A stretch of 64,000 nucleotides of DNA. It comes from Trichomonas tenax (taxonomy: Eukaryota > Parabasalia > Trichomonadida > Trichomonadidae). The stretch is from contig JALKBU010000013.1 of assembly GCA_023091735.1 (NCBI GenBank), forward strand, positions 62,001 to 126,000. The letters are read 5' to 3'. Below, in pieces: positions 20,153-30,625 of the stretch. Both the position numbers and the translations under genes were made by a program. Under the pieces are notes generated by a model, which was given only the letters and a program-made list of their open reading frames with translations, had not been told where the DNA came from and searched no databases. Every line of letters starts with the position of its first letter. Position 1 is the first letter of the stretch.

Positions 20153-21182
20153 ATGAGCATCAACTATAGACAAGTTGCAAATGACATTGGTAACAAACTG
20201 GAGAACCACACGTTCGTGGAGTCTTACAATGTGCAAGATAATTGCAAGATTTTGGAGCTCGCGACATTAACAGTGTCACGAGCGATTAATTTATTCGAAG
20301 ACTCATACTTCAAGTATGATCCGATTAACCCGTTTAAGATCTTCCAGTACCCAAAAGTCGAACTTAGCCATGATTATGATCAAGGTACTTCATTCAACAG
20401 TCAAGGATATGGCAGATTCAATATCGGCCAAAGATACACAACTCCTTCAACTTCGCAAGGAAATTAATGACATGAAGGGCAATAACCAGAATCTACTAAG
20501 CAGAAAGTCAATGTCAACAGCTAACGTTGAGATTGTCAAACAGCAAGAAGCTATCGAGGCACTCAAAAATGAGATTGAAATGCTCAAAGAACAATCAATC
20601 ATTGCTGCGCCAACAACCAACACAATTCACATTGAAAACCTGAAGCAGTTCGTCGGAATTCGCGATAAGTTCGAAAGAACACATGAGTACGTTAAGGAAG
20701 AAGTTTTCTATAAAGTCTATGATATCTTAAGGAACATCGCTGATGAAGGTGACCGCATCTCAATGAAGTATGCCGCAGAAAACAGATTCCACGAAATCAG
20801 AAGAGGATTTAATATGTTCTTATATGCTGCTTCTAAGGGCAATCTTCTACTTGTTAAGCTTCTTGCCGAATGCGGTGCAGACATTGCATGTACTAACACT
20901 ATCAACAAATGGACAGCACTTCACCACGCTTGTTATTGGGACCCCCTTCCTGTCGTTCAATACCTTTGCACATTGAATAGCTTGGACAACAACTCGAAGA
21001 ACATCGGTGGTGATACTGCTCTCCACAAAGCTTGCGATCACTGCATAGTCGAGATCGTCAAGTTATTGACAACAGTAAAGGGAATCAAGCTCAGCGAAAA
21101 GAACAACAAGGGTAAGACACCATTCCACAGCACCAACAACAACGATATCAAGACCCATCTCAGAAACTTAGGTACAACATAA
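20153..21182 (+). CDS. coiled-coil ankyrin-repeat protein with an internal frame switch
   Basis: Two overlapping frames make one protein of about 338 residues. Frame one (from ATG 20153) encodes an N-terminal helical domain ending 'FQYPKVELSHDYDQ'. The second frame then continues 'VKDMADSISAKDTQLLQLRK', a coiled coil, and carries ankyrin repeats at about 20800-21180 ('NMFLYAASKGNLLLVKLLAE', 'KWTALHHACYWDPLPVVQYL', 'GGDTALHKACDHCIVEIVKL'). Removing 16 bases at 20385-20400 (GT...AG) joins them smoothly. A single-base assembly error or a true frameshift are alternatives. Ankyrin proteins are very numerous in trichomonads and mediate protein binding; the partner is unknown. Confidence 0.7.
20385..20400 (+). 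other. candidate 16-base GT-AG mini-intron (or frameshift site)
   Basis: The sequence is GTACTTCATTCAACAG. Its length is 1 modulo 3, exactly the shift needed to pass from the upstream to the downstream frame, and excision restores '...DYDQ-VKDMADS...'. The 3' end is only a weak match to the trichomonad ACTAACACACAG splice signal, so this is tentative. Confidence 0.35.
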
Positions 21183-21506
21183 TCAAGTTTATGTTATTTT
21201 TTGATAATCTATGTGTTAATAAATCCATATGTGTCCAATGCATGATATATTTACGTGAAATAACACTATAACTAATCAAATCTATTTTCATAAATTAAAT
21301 TTAGCTATTTCGAATGAATATATTTTAGACACATTGTAAAAATTGAATCTAAATGTGAATGTATTGCTCTTATAGGCTGACTATCAACAATTGAAAAATA
21401 TTTTTATAATAAAGCAAAAAAGTGTTTTTGGAAACGATTACGTTATAAATTATGTTTATTTGTGTATACAATATATGGTGGCAATGTTTACAAACATAAA
21501 TTTTAA
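21183..21506. other. intergenic region
   Basis: This 324-base AT-rich spacer between two plus-strand genes shows nothing recognisable. Confidence 0.5.
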
Positions 21507-24020
21507 ATGAGTGTCTTTGATCCACTGAACATATTCAAAGCAAAATTGGATTTGTTCAAACTTTCAAGGGAAGAGACTGTTAACGCAATTGTTGAAATTG
21601 TTGTTACCGAAATCCTCAATGACCGCAAAAATAACGAATTATTGAAAAGATTGACGGCAGAACAAGATATAACTGTGAATTTTCAGATATTATTCAACTC
21701 CTTATATTCTATACGTGCCAATGATGTACTTTTAATATTCAAAGAATGGTTCCTTCATCCACCATCGACAATTCCGGACAAAAGAATTAATGAATTGATT
21801 CGTGTTTTCTTCGATCATCTTCCAGATGCTATAACTAACAAGAAAAACAGTAGAGAAATAAGTCTTAATATTATTTACAATATTAAAGAATTATACGACA
21901 ACTTAAGCAACAAAAAAGTACCATACGAAGTCGAACCTGAGACTTTCAAGAAGCTATTTTATACAATTCTCGATTTAGTTGAAAAGAATACAGAGAAAAC
22001 AATAATAACAGATTTATTGAACTTTTTCAGCCAGCATTTCCTTGATAATATCATTGACATGGACACAGTCGGCAATTATCTCGATAGATACGCACGAAAT
22101 GTCGAATATATTCATGAAGATAAAGTTTGGAAGCAACTTTTCTCGTATGTCATTGCACAGCTACTTAGATTCAAGAACACCGAAACACTTCTCAAAGTAT
22201 TTTATATAATCAAAGACAGATTCGTTAAACAAATTTCATTGTGGGCATTGGTTGTAGTTGAGATCGAAAACAATGTTCAGCAGGATTCCGGTTTGTTCGT
22301 TAAAGAATATAATGGAACAAACATTCTCAGTATCTTTGGAGATTTGGCATTTACTACTCAATTGATTCCTGAAGAGATTTCGCCTCATTTCACATTGATT
22401 ATTGATTTCCTTTCACATGCAGACATCACACAGGAATGGATAAATATATTCGTTAGCTATACAAAATATATGATTCAAAAGAATCCAGTTGAACTTCCAA
22501 AGATTATAATTGAAAGCTGTCTTCCTTTGCTTTGCAACAAACCACTTGTTTTAAAGGAACTTCTTTCTTGTCTTCTCAGCTCAATGGAAAAAGCTGATTT
22601 AAGTTATGAAAGATTTTCAACAAAATGGTCTGATTTCTTATATTCTGTTAATAACCTTATGCAGTATGGATATTTTGAGCAATATTCACAATTTGATAAT
22701 TTCATTGAAACAATTTCTTCTAGATTAATCTATTCTTCACAAAGATTAATCATTCACATGTTGCTCAACAATGGAAATGGATTCAGAGACGACTTTGAGA
22801 CAAACTTCTTGAAATTAACTAATATTACCGAAATTAATCAGTATATTATTGCATTATGCGTTGCTCCATATTTCATTTCAAAATCTGTTTACACTAAGAG
22901 TGTCGTGAAGATGTTAATTCCTTGGTTCCTCGAAAAACTGAATGGAAATGATACAAACATGCAAATTGGAGTTTTGATTTGTTTATTGGAACTGAACAAG
23001 AACAATATCTCTGTCAACAACACACAGATCCTCGACACACTGGTAAATCTCGGGAAAAGAAATAATAAGTCGCAAACAGTCAATAAACTTGCATCAATTG
23101 TATTAACGAGTATCACAACACCACTTGTTTCTCACATCGATAATGACGAGGATGCGGAATCATATGTTCTTCAGGATAGGATATTCTCATTCAATCCAAG
23201 TACTAAGATGATGATTATCAGAACGAATTATGGCAAGAATTCATTCCATATCACCGAATCATGGAACTTAAGTGCCAATTATGATCTTCCAAAGGTTGAG
23301 CTCTCAGCAACAGACCTCCGGCTTAAAAAGAATCAAACGAAACTGAGCGAAATTGTTCCAGAAAAGGATCCTAAATTCAATGTTCTCAAGCATGTCAAAG
23401 AGCAACCAGTTAAATCAGAGGCACTCAAGATACTCTTTGCAATGGGATTAGCGAATTGCACAAGCATTCCAAGGAAAGTTGAAGGAGCAGATTTCTCCGA
23501 ATATGATTCTGTTTGCGTTCCATATCATTTCCAAGTTCTCGTTTCAAGCATCAATTCTAGTGATAACACAATAGAAGGAGAACCGAAACAATCCAATCTC
23601 TTTGATGTATTCAGAGCTGATTTAGGCAAAGGAATTGAATTCACATGCTTCGGATTAAGTTTTGAAACTAAATCTTTTGAAAACTATGATGGCATTGGCG
23701 TCTTATTTGTTAACGGAAGTAACTTCACAAACGAGATAAAGACAAAGATGCCGGTATTATTAATAGTATCACCTATCTTAGAACAAGGCAAGAGGCTTTA
23801 TAGACTTGATGTTCAAGTATCTGATTCGACAAGATCGAATTCGTTAATATGGCCAACAAACAAAAATATGAGAGTTGTTTTGTGCGAGAAACTCGCATCA
23901 ACAATTGGTGTTATTATATTCTCCTACATGATGGTTAACTTTGAGGAGTCTGTCATCGTAGAAAAGATCTTAGGAAGAGTCCAAGAAAGAAAGACTGCAA
24001 TTGAAAAGTTCTTCGTTTGA
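21507..24020 (+). CDS. alpha-solenoid protein with possible degenerate RapGAP-like C-terminus
   Basis: This is an 837-residue soluble protein. Residues ~1-560 are HEAT-like amphipathic helices. After a linker at ~590-650, the last ~190 residues look like a mixed alpha/beta domain. 'FENYDGIGVLFVNGSNF' followed by 'MPVLLIVSPILEQGKRLYRLDVQV' resembles the strand pattern of Rap/RalGAP or tuberin GAP domains, which in active members contain GND-FV-IV followed by a V-V-P strand. A large helical N-terminus before a RapGAP domain is the TSC2/RalGAP-alpha layout. The catalytic Asn-thumb equivalent is not evident, so any GAP activity is doubtful. This assignment is an inference from pattern only; otherwise treat it as an unknown solenoid protein. 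Confidence 0.7.
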   Translation: MSVFDPLNIFKAKLDLFKLSREETVNAIVEIVVTEILNDRKNNELLKRLTAEQDITVNFQILFNSLYSIRANDVLLIFKEWFLHPPSTIPDKRINELIRVFFDHLPDAITNKKNSREISLNIIYNIKELYDNLSNKKVPYEVEPETFKKLFYTILDLVEKNTEKTIITDLLNFFSQHFLDNIIDMDTVGNYLDRYARNVEYIHEDKVWKQLFSYVIAQLLRFKNTETLLKVFYIIKDRFVKQISLWALVVVEIENNVQQDSGLFVKEYNGTNILSIFGDLAFTTQLIPEEISPHFTLIIDFLSHADITQEWINIFVSYTKYMIQKNPVELPKIIIESCLPLLCNKPLVLKELLSCLLSSMEKADLSYERFSTKWSDFLYSVNNLMQYGYFEQYSQFDNFIETISSRLIYSSQRLIIHMLLNNGNGFRDDFETNFLKLTNITEINQYIIALCVAPYFISKSVYTKSVVKMLIPWFLEKLNGNDTNMQIGVLICLLELNKNNISVNNTQILDTLVNLGKRNNKSQTVNKLASIVLTSITTPLVSHIDNDEDAESYVLQDRIFSFNPSTKMMIIRTNYGKNSFHITESWNLSANYDLPKVELSATDLRLKKNQTKLSEIVPEKDPKFNVLKHVKEQPVKSEALKILFAMGLANCTSIPRKVEGADFSEYDSVCVPYHFQVLVSSINSSDNTIEGEPKQSNLFDVFRADLGKGIEFTCFGLSFETKSFENYDGIGVLFVNGSNFTNEIKTKMPVLLIVSPILEQGKRLYRLDVQVSDSTRSNSLIWPTNKNMRVVLCEKLASTIGVIIFSYMMVNFEESVIVEKILGRVQERKTAIEKFFV

Positions 24021-24700
24021 AGAATTATTATTTATTCAGATTGTAAACAAAACATTTGTACTTTATATGTAAATGCCGCTGTAATATTAACCATTAGCAT
24101 CTATTGCCACAAATAAATCTATCTTCAAATGCTTATTTTAATGAGTTATGATAAAATTATTGAAAATAATACTCTATCCGACAGTAAGGTAAACAATATC
24201 AAACATCTGGTCTATAAATTAAGGCATAAAAATATTAATTCTAACAAATGAGAAAGATGTATGAAAAATCAAAAAAAAAAATGATAATAGAATGTAATTG
24301 ATAAGATGAATATATTGACAATGTTTACATGATATTAATTGAATGATAATCAAGATCATAATCATATATTTAATAATGACATAAAAAGAGTTGCAATGAT
24401 TATTTAAGCTACAGAAAGACGATCACCAAATGGATATTCTTGTGAATATAGAATATATTAATCATAACAAAAATTTTTGTTAGTTTGTATTGCGAAACAG
24501 TATGGAATCAACAGATATTATCGTTTTAAGTGGAATGATGTGATATAATACAAATGAAATGCAAAATTCGAGGAGAAATGAAAATGATGATATTATTAAT
24601 TGACATTTTGTCATTTCGCTTTCTTAAAATTTTAATGAAATATGAAATCAACGAGTTTAATGATTTCATTTATAATTTTATTTTTGTCAAATTTCAAATA
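24021..24700. other. intergenic region
   Basis: Very AT-rich. A run of A lies at ~24272-24281. No feature is recognised apart from an in-frame upstream extension of the next gene (24554-24700) that I judge untranslated. Confidence 0.4.
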
Positions 24701-25555
24701 ATGTTTTTGTTTTTGATTTATTTTAAGAACTGTGAGTACAAATACGATTTACTGCAATTCGATCGATGCAGAGTCTCGCATAACACAACTTGGCAGTCCA
24801 GTGAAGAAAGTTTCACCATTGGAATTTATCTTCACAGAAAATCGAAATCTGTTGTTACTATCACGACTCAAAACAAAACGGAGTACAAAGCCAATCCAGG
24901 AAAAGGCATAATCATTAGCAATCAGAATGCAACAGCAACGTGTAATGGCAAAGATTGCGATATTACGTTTTGGTTCTCAGATATTCAAGGCACTCACGCA
25001 TACATCATTGCTGATTCAACGGGTGTTTCGTACGCAATCCAAAATGCGCAATTAACTACGAGTCTTTTGACTTATGTAGATTTTGGCGAAAATGCGCGAA
25101 TAATGGTTAACAACATAACACATCCGAAGAAATACCCAATGGGGCTATATACAACAACATACGTCAATGACACGATTAAATACAAACATAAAAACTTGAG
25201 GTCGCGAGAAAAATACAATTTCACGCATCCTGCGATCATCGAAATGTCTCCTGCACCATTCGATAAGATCTCTTTCAACTATGTTGTAGGCTCAACTTAC
25301 ATCAACTCTGAAGAGTTTGCACAAGATGGGAAAACAATCGAGTGGGATAACATCCGTTATGCGAAGCATGATATATTCTCACAAATATCTACACAATATG
25401 ATATGTCGTACTTCAAAATAACGATGTGTATACTATCAGCGATTCCATCGATCTACTCAATAATAAATCTTATTGTTGTGTGCAACTGTATCAAACGTAA
25501 ATTAACCGATCGTCAAGATGACGATGCGAAGACAGAAGTTCCATTGCTTGTCTAG
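24701..25555 (+). CDS. type I membrane glycoprotein-like protein of unknown function
   Basis: This 284-residue protein begins with a short hydrophobic leader (MFLFLIYFKNC). Its ~230-residue ectodomain contains several Asn-X-Ser/Thr sites and a Cys pair ('TCNGKDCDITFWF'). One transmembrane span lies near residues 245-265 ('MCILSAIPSIYSIINLIVVC'). The cytosolic tail is acidic and ends in PLLV. The frame is open back to an ATG at 24554, which would add 49 residues with another hydrophobic stretch. I prefer 24701 because TCAAATTTC lies just upstream and the leader is then at the N-terminus. The family is not recognised; a surface or endomembrane location is inferred. Confidence 0.65.
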   Translation: MFLFLIYFKNCEYKYDLLQFDRCRVSHNTTWQSSEESFTIGIYLHRKSKSVVTITTQNKTEYKANPGKGIIISNQNATATCNGKDCDITFWFSDIQGTHAYIIADSTGVSYAIQNAQLTTSLLTYVDFGENARIMVNNITHPKKYPMGLYTTTYVNDTIKYKHKNLRSREKYNFTHPAIIEMSPAPFDKISFNYVVGSTYINSEEFAQDGKTIEWDNIRYAKHDIFSQISTQYDMSYFKITMCILSAIPSIYSIINLIVVCNCIKRKLTDRQDDDAKTEVPLLV

Positions 25556-25928
25556 TTTTTGTTATTATATTGTTAAGTAAACTTTATCCATATAGCTAAA
25601 TGAAACATTATCACTCAATATGAATGAAACCATATTTCACAATTGAAATATCAGATAAAAATGAACCTTATTTTACCAAGGAAACTTCATTCAGTAAAGT
25701 TCTTACAGCAAGTTATTGGATTTAATTACTCCACATCATATTACTCTACAATACATCTAATAGTTGTTGAGTAAGCAAAGTTGTATAAAATACCAAAATT
25801 ATAAAGTTTAATCTGATATTAAAAATGGTTCATTTATATGTTAAACAATACCGTAAATAAATTATATGAGCTTTGCGTCTGGATCAGAACATAAAATTGA
25901 TATCAATAGCTCAAAAACTCTGTTTCCT

Positions 25929-25980
<52 letters not shown>

Positions 25981-26083
25981 TAAAAAAAAAATAAAAAAAA
26001 AAAATTTTTATTAAAAAAATAATTTTTTATTTTTTTTTTTTTTTTTTTATTTATTTAAAAATAAAAAAAATAATTTTAAAAAA

Positions 26084-26119
<36 letters not shown>

Positions 26120-27347
26120 TAAATTGGCAATTTTAAAAAAGTCAAAAAGATGAAAACGATTGAAAAAACATATTCTATTATGCCTGTATATGCCAAATTT
26201 TAAAAATGGGATCATTATGGTCCAAAGAAGATTCTTAAGAGCGATTTGACTTAAAATAATAATATAAAATCTTATGGTCTATCTAAAACTATAATAATTT
26301 TCGTAGTGTTAAAAACAGTTATAAAAAGTTAAAAATATTTTAAATACAAATATGCAGCAATATGAAGAATTAGTGGACAAAAGATTGTTAGTTGTGAAGA
26401 AAATCGGTTAGAACGAGGCAAATTGACATTTGAAACATTACAAAGAAAATTGGAAAAAAACAAAAAGTGAAATGGCGGTTGAAAAAAGTGAATGACAATT
26501 AATATCTGACTCCTCCATATGCATGTATAATGATATTTACAACAAAATGATTTTTTGTCGGAAACCGCTTCGTAGAAAACAATCCGGTGAGAAAATGAAT
26601 TGCAAAAAATTGCTATAAATCGATACTCCGTCATATGCTATATCTAAATCCAAAATCGTTTTGTGAAAATAGAAAATTTCATCGGAAAAAAACCGCATTG
26701 TAAAGTGGAATCTAAATTTCATGAAATTTTAATCAGTTGTTGCTAATTTTCAGTCGGGGGCAGAAAATGTTGCGTAAAATTTGCTTTTCTTGACAGAAGA
26801 AGATGATGCCTGCACTGAGAAGGTCGGGTTCAAGCTGTTCCGAAACATTGAGAAGCCTAGCGCTTCGAAAAATATCGATTTTTGTAGTCGACTTGATTGT
26901 TCCATATTATAGATCTACAAACCTATGGTTTCACTTTTTGAAATATAACATCTATGTAGTTCTAAGTTGTCATTACTCATTTCATATGAATCAATTCTCT
27001 GTCATGTAACTAAATTTATTTGTCAAAGCAACAAAAATGATTTTCATTCTGTATTTTTTCAAGTATTATATTATTATCATTAGCTGAAATAATGAATTTC
27101 AAATATCCTTGTCGGGTTCTATATAACATATATTTTGAGTTCATGTTCAAACTTGAAAAAACAAAATATAATTAAATTATCTTTTCTTATTCATCAAAAC
27201 AATGACATATGATATGAACATATGTAGTTGGAATATGTACACTATCCGTACTATGAAATAGAACATTTGATAACAAATAAATTGGTATATTTAAGTCCAT
27301 CTCTTAACAATACATATTTATAATTATTCGGTTGTTTCTTGCTTCTT
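25556..27347. other. non-coding region with homopolymer block
   Basis: This is 1.8 kb with no credible gene. It contains the A/T homopolymer block (25930-26118). A short GC-richer patch lies at about 26780-26880, where one frame reads 'EEDDACTEKVGFKLFRNIEK', possibly a gene relic that I cannot identify. The minus-strand ORFs at 26329-26722 have no supporting features. Confidence 0.45.
25930..26118. repeat. poly(T)/poly(A) homopolymer block
   Basis: About 189 bases consist of T and A only, mostly uninterrupted T runs with some A runs. It may be a genuine simple repeat, the eroded tail of a retro-inserted sequence, or an assembly artefact, since such runs are hard to sequence. Confidence 0.85.
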
Positions 27348-28211
27348 CTATTCACCTTCTTTCTTATTTTCCTCTTCTTTTTCAACTTCGAAATTATATT
27401 CAAAATCTAGTGGGAAGTATAAATGCCTCATTCTGTTATACACAGCGACATCACGTCTTTCGAACACAACAAATATGATTCTGTCTGTTTTCTCACGATT
27501 TTCTGGAATTTCCAAGAATTTTCGAACTGTTTCTAAAGCAACTGGAGTTGCATGTTCAATAGGATATCCGTAAATACCAGTTGATATACAACAAAATCCG
27601 ATTGATCTTATTTTTTCGCCATCAATACATTGAAGAGTTGTTTCATAAGCTTCACGAAGCTTTTCTTCATCTTCACCGATCGGCCCAACTGTGTGTATGC
27701 AGTATTTTGCTGGTAAATTATATCCAAGTGTAACAGAACATTTTCCAGTTGGCGTATAACCAATTTTGTAGCATTCTTCGGCCATTTCATCACCAGCAGC
27801 ATCGTGAAGTATACCACAGATGCCACCACCTGGTACTAAGTGAGCGTTTGCTGCGTTAATAACAGCGTCACACTCTAATTTTGATGAATCTCCTCTCATC
27901 CAGAATGAAACTTTCTCGTTTATCTCTGTGTTGGCTTCGTGTAATGGTTCAAACTTCTTTATCGTCTGATCTTTAAGTAATTCCGGACCTTCTTTCGCCC
28001 ATGTCGGTAATTTCTCGAGAGTCATTATTGTCGGATTTGCTGTTGACTGCTTTTCCTTTTCTGGGCATTCAGGGATTCTCAATTCCCATGGTTCCTTCAA
28101 TTCTTCGTAATTATACTCTTCTTCGAAGTCCTCTTCAGCATATTCCTCTTCATACTCAGATACTTCGATCTTTTGTTCTTCTTCATGATGAATTTCTTCT
28201 TTATTTTCCAT
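27348..28211 (-). CDS. macro-domain (ADP-ribose binding/hydrolase) protein
   Basis: This 287-residue protein opens with a very acidic region (residues ~2-45, mostly Glu, Asp, Tyr). A complete MacroD-type macro domain follows at ~100-270: 'DAVINAANAHLVPGGGICGI' (the Asn-Ala-Ala-Asn and Gly-rich ADP-ribose loop), then 'TGKCSVTLGYNLPAKYCIHT' and the second loop 'GFCCISTGIYGYPIEHA'. Relatives bind ADP-ribose and remove it from Asp/Glu side chains or hydrolyse O-acetyl-ADP-ribose; all visible loop residues fit an active enzyme. I chose ATG 28211, not an upstream non-ATG codon, because TCACTTTT (Inr-like) ends just before it. The neighbouring upstream gene encodes an NTPDase, but nothing indicates co-regulation. 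Confidence 0.9.
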   Translation of the reverse strand: MENKEEIHHEEEQKIEVSEYEEEYAEEDFEEEYNYEELKEPWELRIPECPEKEKQSTANPTIMTLEKLPTWAKEGPELLKDQTIKKFEPLHEANTEINEKVSFWMRGDSSKLECDAVINAANAHLVPGGGICGILHDAAGDEMAEECYKIGYTPTGKCSVTLGYNLPAKYCIHTVGPIGEDEEKLREAYETTLQCIDGEKIRSIGFCCISTGIYGYPIEHATPVALETVRKFLEIPENREKTDRIIFVVFERRDVAVYNRMRHLYFPLDFEYNFEVEKEEENKKEGE

Positions 28212-28214
28212 TCT

Positions 28215-28222
28215 AAAAGTGA
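28215..28222 (-). promoter_or_regulatory. Inr-like TCACTTTT
   Basis: TCACTTTT on the coding strand places +1 nine bases before the ATG at 28211. It is the exact complement of the AAAAGTGA motif found before other genes. Confidence 0.6.
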
Positions 28223-28397
28223 ATGAGGAAGTAAATTTACACGACAATTTTATCTCAATTTTAAGAATTTACGTGGCATATTTATGATTATGGTAATTTC
28301 TTCAACCCTCAATGGTTGTATAGATAGTTTATGATGTAGCTAAGAGTTTCGTGAAGAGAAATCTAATAGAAAGTAACACTTTATTAATAAAAACTAA

Positions 28398-29708
28398 TCA
28401 GTAAGCACCTAAGAGGGCTGTACTATTAAGCATATCTGACTCTGTTGATTTGCCATTCCTTCTGCAGAATATAAAAACAACCAAAATGATTGCTAATATA
28501 ACGGTAATAACAATGGCAATTATTACAAAGATCCAGGTCATGTTTGTGCCATAGAAGTCTGGTGGTGAAATTTGATCAATAATTGCACCGAGAGTCCAAC
28601 TAGAAGAGATTCCATTAATATTTTCAGTACGTAAGAAGTTTATGTCAGTACCAAATTTGTACCCATTGTATATCAAATGGTATTGAAGTACTCCGTTCAA
28701 ACAATAATAAGTTCTAAATGAATCGTCTTTTGCAATTGCGTCCATTTCTTCTTTTGTAAACGAGCAAATGTGTTTTGCTGCTTCGAGCGCTTGTTCGTAT
28801 GTAGCATTTATCGATATATTTGCGAAAGTAGCGTAATTTGAAAATCCGCCCAATCCATAGAATTGATTTATTTTCGTAGAACGACTAGGAATCGACGCTT
28901 TGGTGACTTTTGGGAGTAAATTTGCTTTAACTGCAGCTGAACACTGCTCAAAATTCGAGGATCCTAAAGCAGGAAGTCCATCGATGTAAACTAGATATCC
29001 TTTGTTCAAGCAGGGGAAATCTTCAGGCTGACTTTGTTCTTTTACGAATGTTTTTCCGATTGCATTGAAATATTCAACGATTCCTAAACCTAAAAACGAA
29101 TGAACGTAAACGTGATGTTTGTTGTCGTGATATTTGAAGGTTCTATATTTAGGTGATTTATCTCTGTTATCTGTTTCTTGAGCGATTTGTACAGATGCAC
29201 CTCCTAATTCTGTAATTCCGACGGAAGCAGGTGTGGTAAAATTGCTCGCGAGACTATTTACTGACAGCCAAGCAAAATAAGCCTCATCTTCACCAGTAAT
29301 AACGCGAACATTCGAATCTACAAATCTAAAATCTGTCGTAGAACGAAGTTGTTTTAGAGTTTCTTGGATGATTCTGTCCTGTTCGGACTGAGGTAAAAGT
29401 CTCATACCAGCAGTTGCGTATAAAGTAAATTTAGAAGCGCGAATTTCGTCATATGAAATTCTCTCTTTTACGAATCTTTTAATATTTTGCACTAAAGATG
29501 GAATAATCGAAGTATTGTGTTCAGCGTCTGCAAGTTTTATTGGGAATTTCTCTGAATAGGTGGGAAATTCGTAACAAGGACGAACATTTGGCCACTTTTG
29601 GCTCGAATCCCAGCTATATATGTAAATTCTACTTCCTGTACTTCCGCAGTCAATACTTACTCCGTACGACATCAATGCGGAAACACCAGAAATGAAGAAT
29701 TCGAGCAT
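28398..29708 (-). CDS. membrane ectonucleoside triphosphate diphosphohydrolase (NTPDase/apyrase, CD39 family)
   Basis: This 436-residue enzyme hydrolyses nucleoside tri- and diphosphates, probably outside the cell or in secretory compartments. The GDA1/CD39 apyrase-conserved regions are clear: ACR1 'VSIDCGSTGSRIYIYSW' (~17-33), ACR2 'LYATAGMRLLP' (~96-106), ACR3 'ITGEDEAYFAWLSVN' (~137-151, with the catalytic Glu) and ACR4 'ITELGGASVQI' (~165-175); 'FYGLGGFSNY' follows later. A short N-terminal hydrophobic leader and one C-terminal transmembrane span near residues 402-424 ('WIFVIIAIVITVILAIILVV') give a type I topology. I preferred the internal ATG at 29708 over 29789 because TCAAAAAA (Inr-like) lies 8 bases upstream and the leader is then N-terminal. 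Trichomonads salvage purines, so extracellular nucleotide breakdown fits. Confidence 0.92.
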   Translation of the reverse strand: MLEFFISGVSALMSYGVSIDCGSTGSRIYIYSWDSSQKWPNVRPCYEFPTYSEKFPIKLADAEHNTSIIPSLVQNIKRFVKERISYDEIRASKFTLYATAGMRLLPQSEQDRIIQETLKQLRSTTDFRFVDSNVRVITGEDEAYFAWLSVNSLASNFTTPASVGITELGGASVQIAQETDNRDKSPKYRTFKYHDNKHHVYVHSFLGLGIVEYFNAIGKTFVKEQSQPEDFPCLNKGYLVYIDGLPALGSSNFEQCSAAVKANLLPKVTKASIPSRSTKINQFYGLGGFSNYATFANISINATYEQALEAAKHICSFTKEEMDAIAKDDSFRTYYCLNGVLQYHLIYNGYKFGTDINFLRTENINGISSSWTLGAIIDQISPPDFYGTNMTWIFVIIAIVITVILAIILVVFIFCRRNGKSTESDMLNSTALLGAY

Positions 29709-29710
29709 AT

Positions 29711-29718
29711 TTTTTTGA
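29711..29718 (-). promoter_or_regulatory. Inr-like TCAAAAAA
   Basis: TCAAAAAA lies 8 bases upstream of the preferred NTPDase ATG. The same arrangement precedes the bZIP gene at 56338. Confidence 0.45.
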
Positions 29719-30464
29719 TAACCGATCTTATTGATTTTCCAAATTGTGATTTTATTTTTTATTTGATTTTTGGATAGGAATTTCCACATATATTCGATCT
29801 TGCTGTTGAAAATTGAAAAATAATCAGAGAATTGTTCAATTACAACATATTTTTCGCCAATAATTTGGATTCATATTAACAACACTCAATGCTATCTATG
29901 TCTCGATTATTGAGGAAATTTCAAAATCAAAATAGAAAAAAAAAATAAATCTAAATTTGTGTAATTTTTTTAAGTTTACTTTGAAATTTTAAAACTTTAA
30001 AAATCTAAATTTTGGACATTGCTTTATAATTGAAATGACTTCTTATTTACACTAATCTGGAAAATGAAACTTCAATTTTCATATAAAAAATCTTGGATAT
30101 TGTGATTTAACTTATGGCATAGCATAAAATATAACAAACAATGCATTGTAGCAATATAACATAAAACAATTTAGCTAAAACACATTAAAAAAGTTTGATG
30201 TGTCAATATTCATGATTAAAACTAAGATTCAGCTTTAATTAACGGGTACATATGCAAATATCTCATATTTATTATCGAGTAACGAGAGATTTTAACCTCG
30301 TTTCGCCTTTTGAAATTTCATGCAATTATAAATTATAGGATTCACTGATCAAATTGTTCAGATTCGTCATCAATGGCACAGAGAAACTCATGATGCTGTT
30401 CAAAATATTCATATTAATAAATCAGCCTTGAATTCGAATCAATTCAAACAGTTATGAACGAGAT

Positions 30465-30625
30465 ACAGCTTCCATCTCTCGCGCACGAGTCCGCATGCAT
30501 GTTGTCAGGCTCCCAGGCTAGTGACCTAATGAATTTATTTGCCAAATAGGTTTTAGTCACTTTTTATGTTGGTCGAGCGTTTTGCATATAAAACGCATCT
30601 CCATGTACCACGTCTGGAAAAGAGA
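30465..30625. other. GC-richer patch with hairpins, candidate non-coding RNA
   Basis: In AT-rich surroundings this patch contains the hairpin GCGTTTT-GCATAT-AAAACGC (around 30578-30597), a looser GTGAC...GTCAC stem (around 30520-30560) and several GC-rich words (ctcgcgcacgag). There is no ORF and no recognised RNA family. Confidence 0.25.

Noticed and set aside
26329..26722. two minus-strand ORFs of 101 and 61 codons with faint mutual similarity
   Set aside because: The similarity is confined to Phe/Ile-rich AT composition; no reliable alignment can be made by eye.
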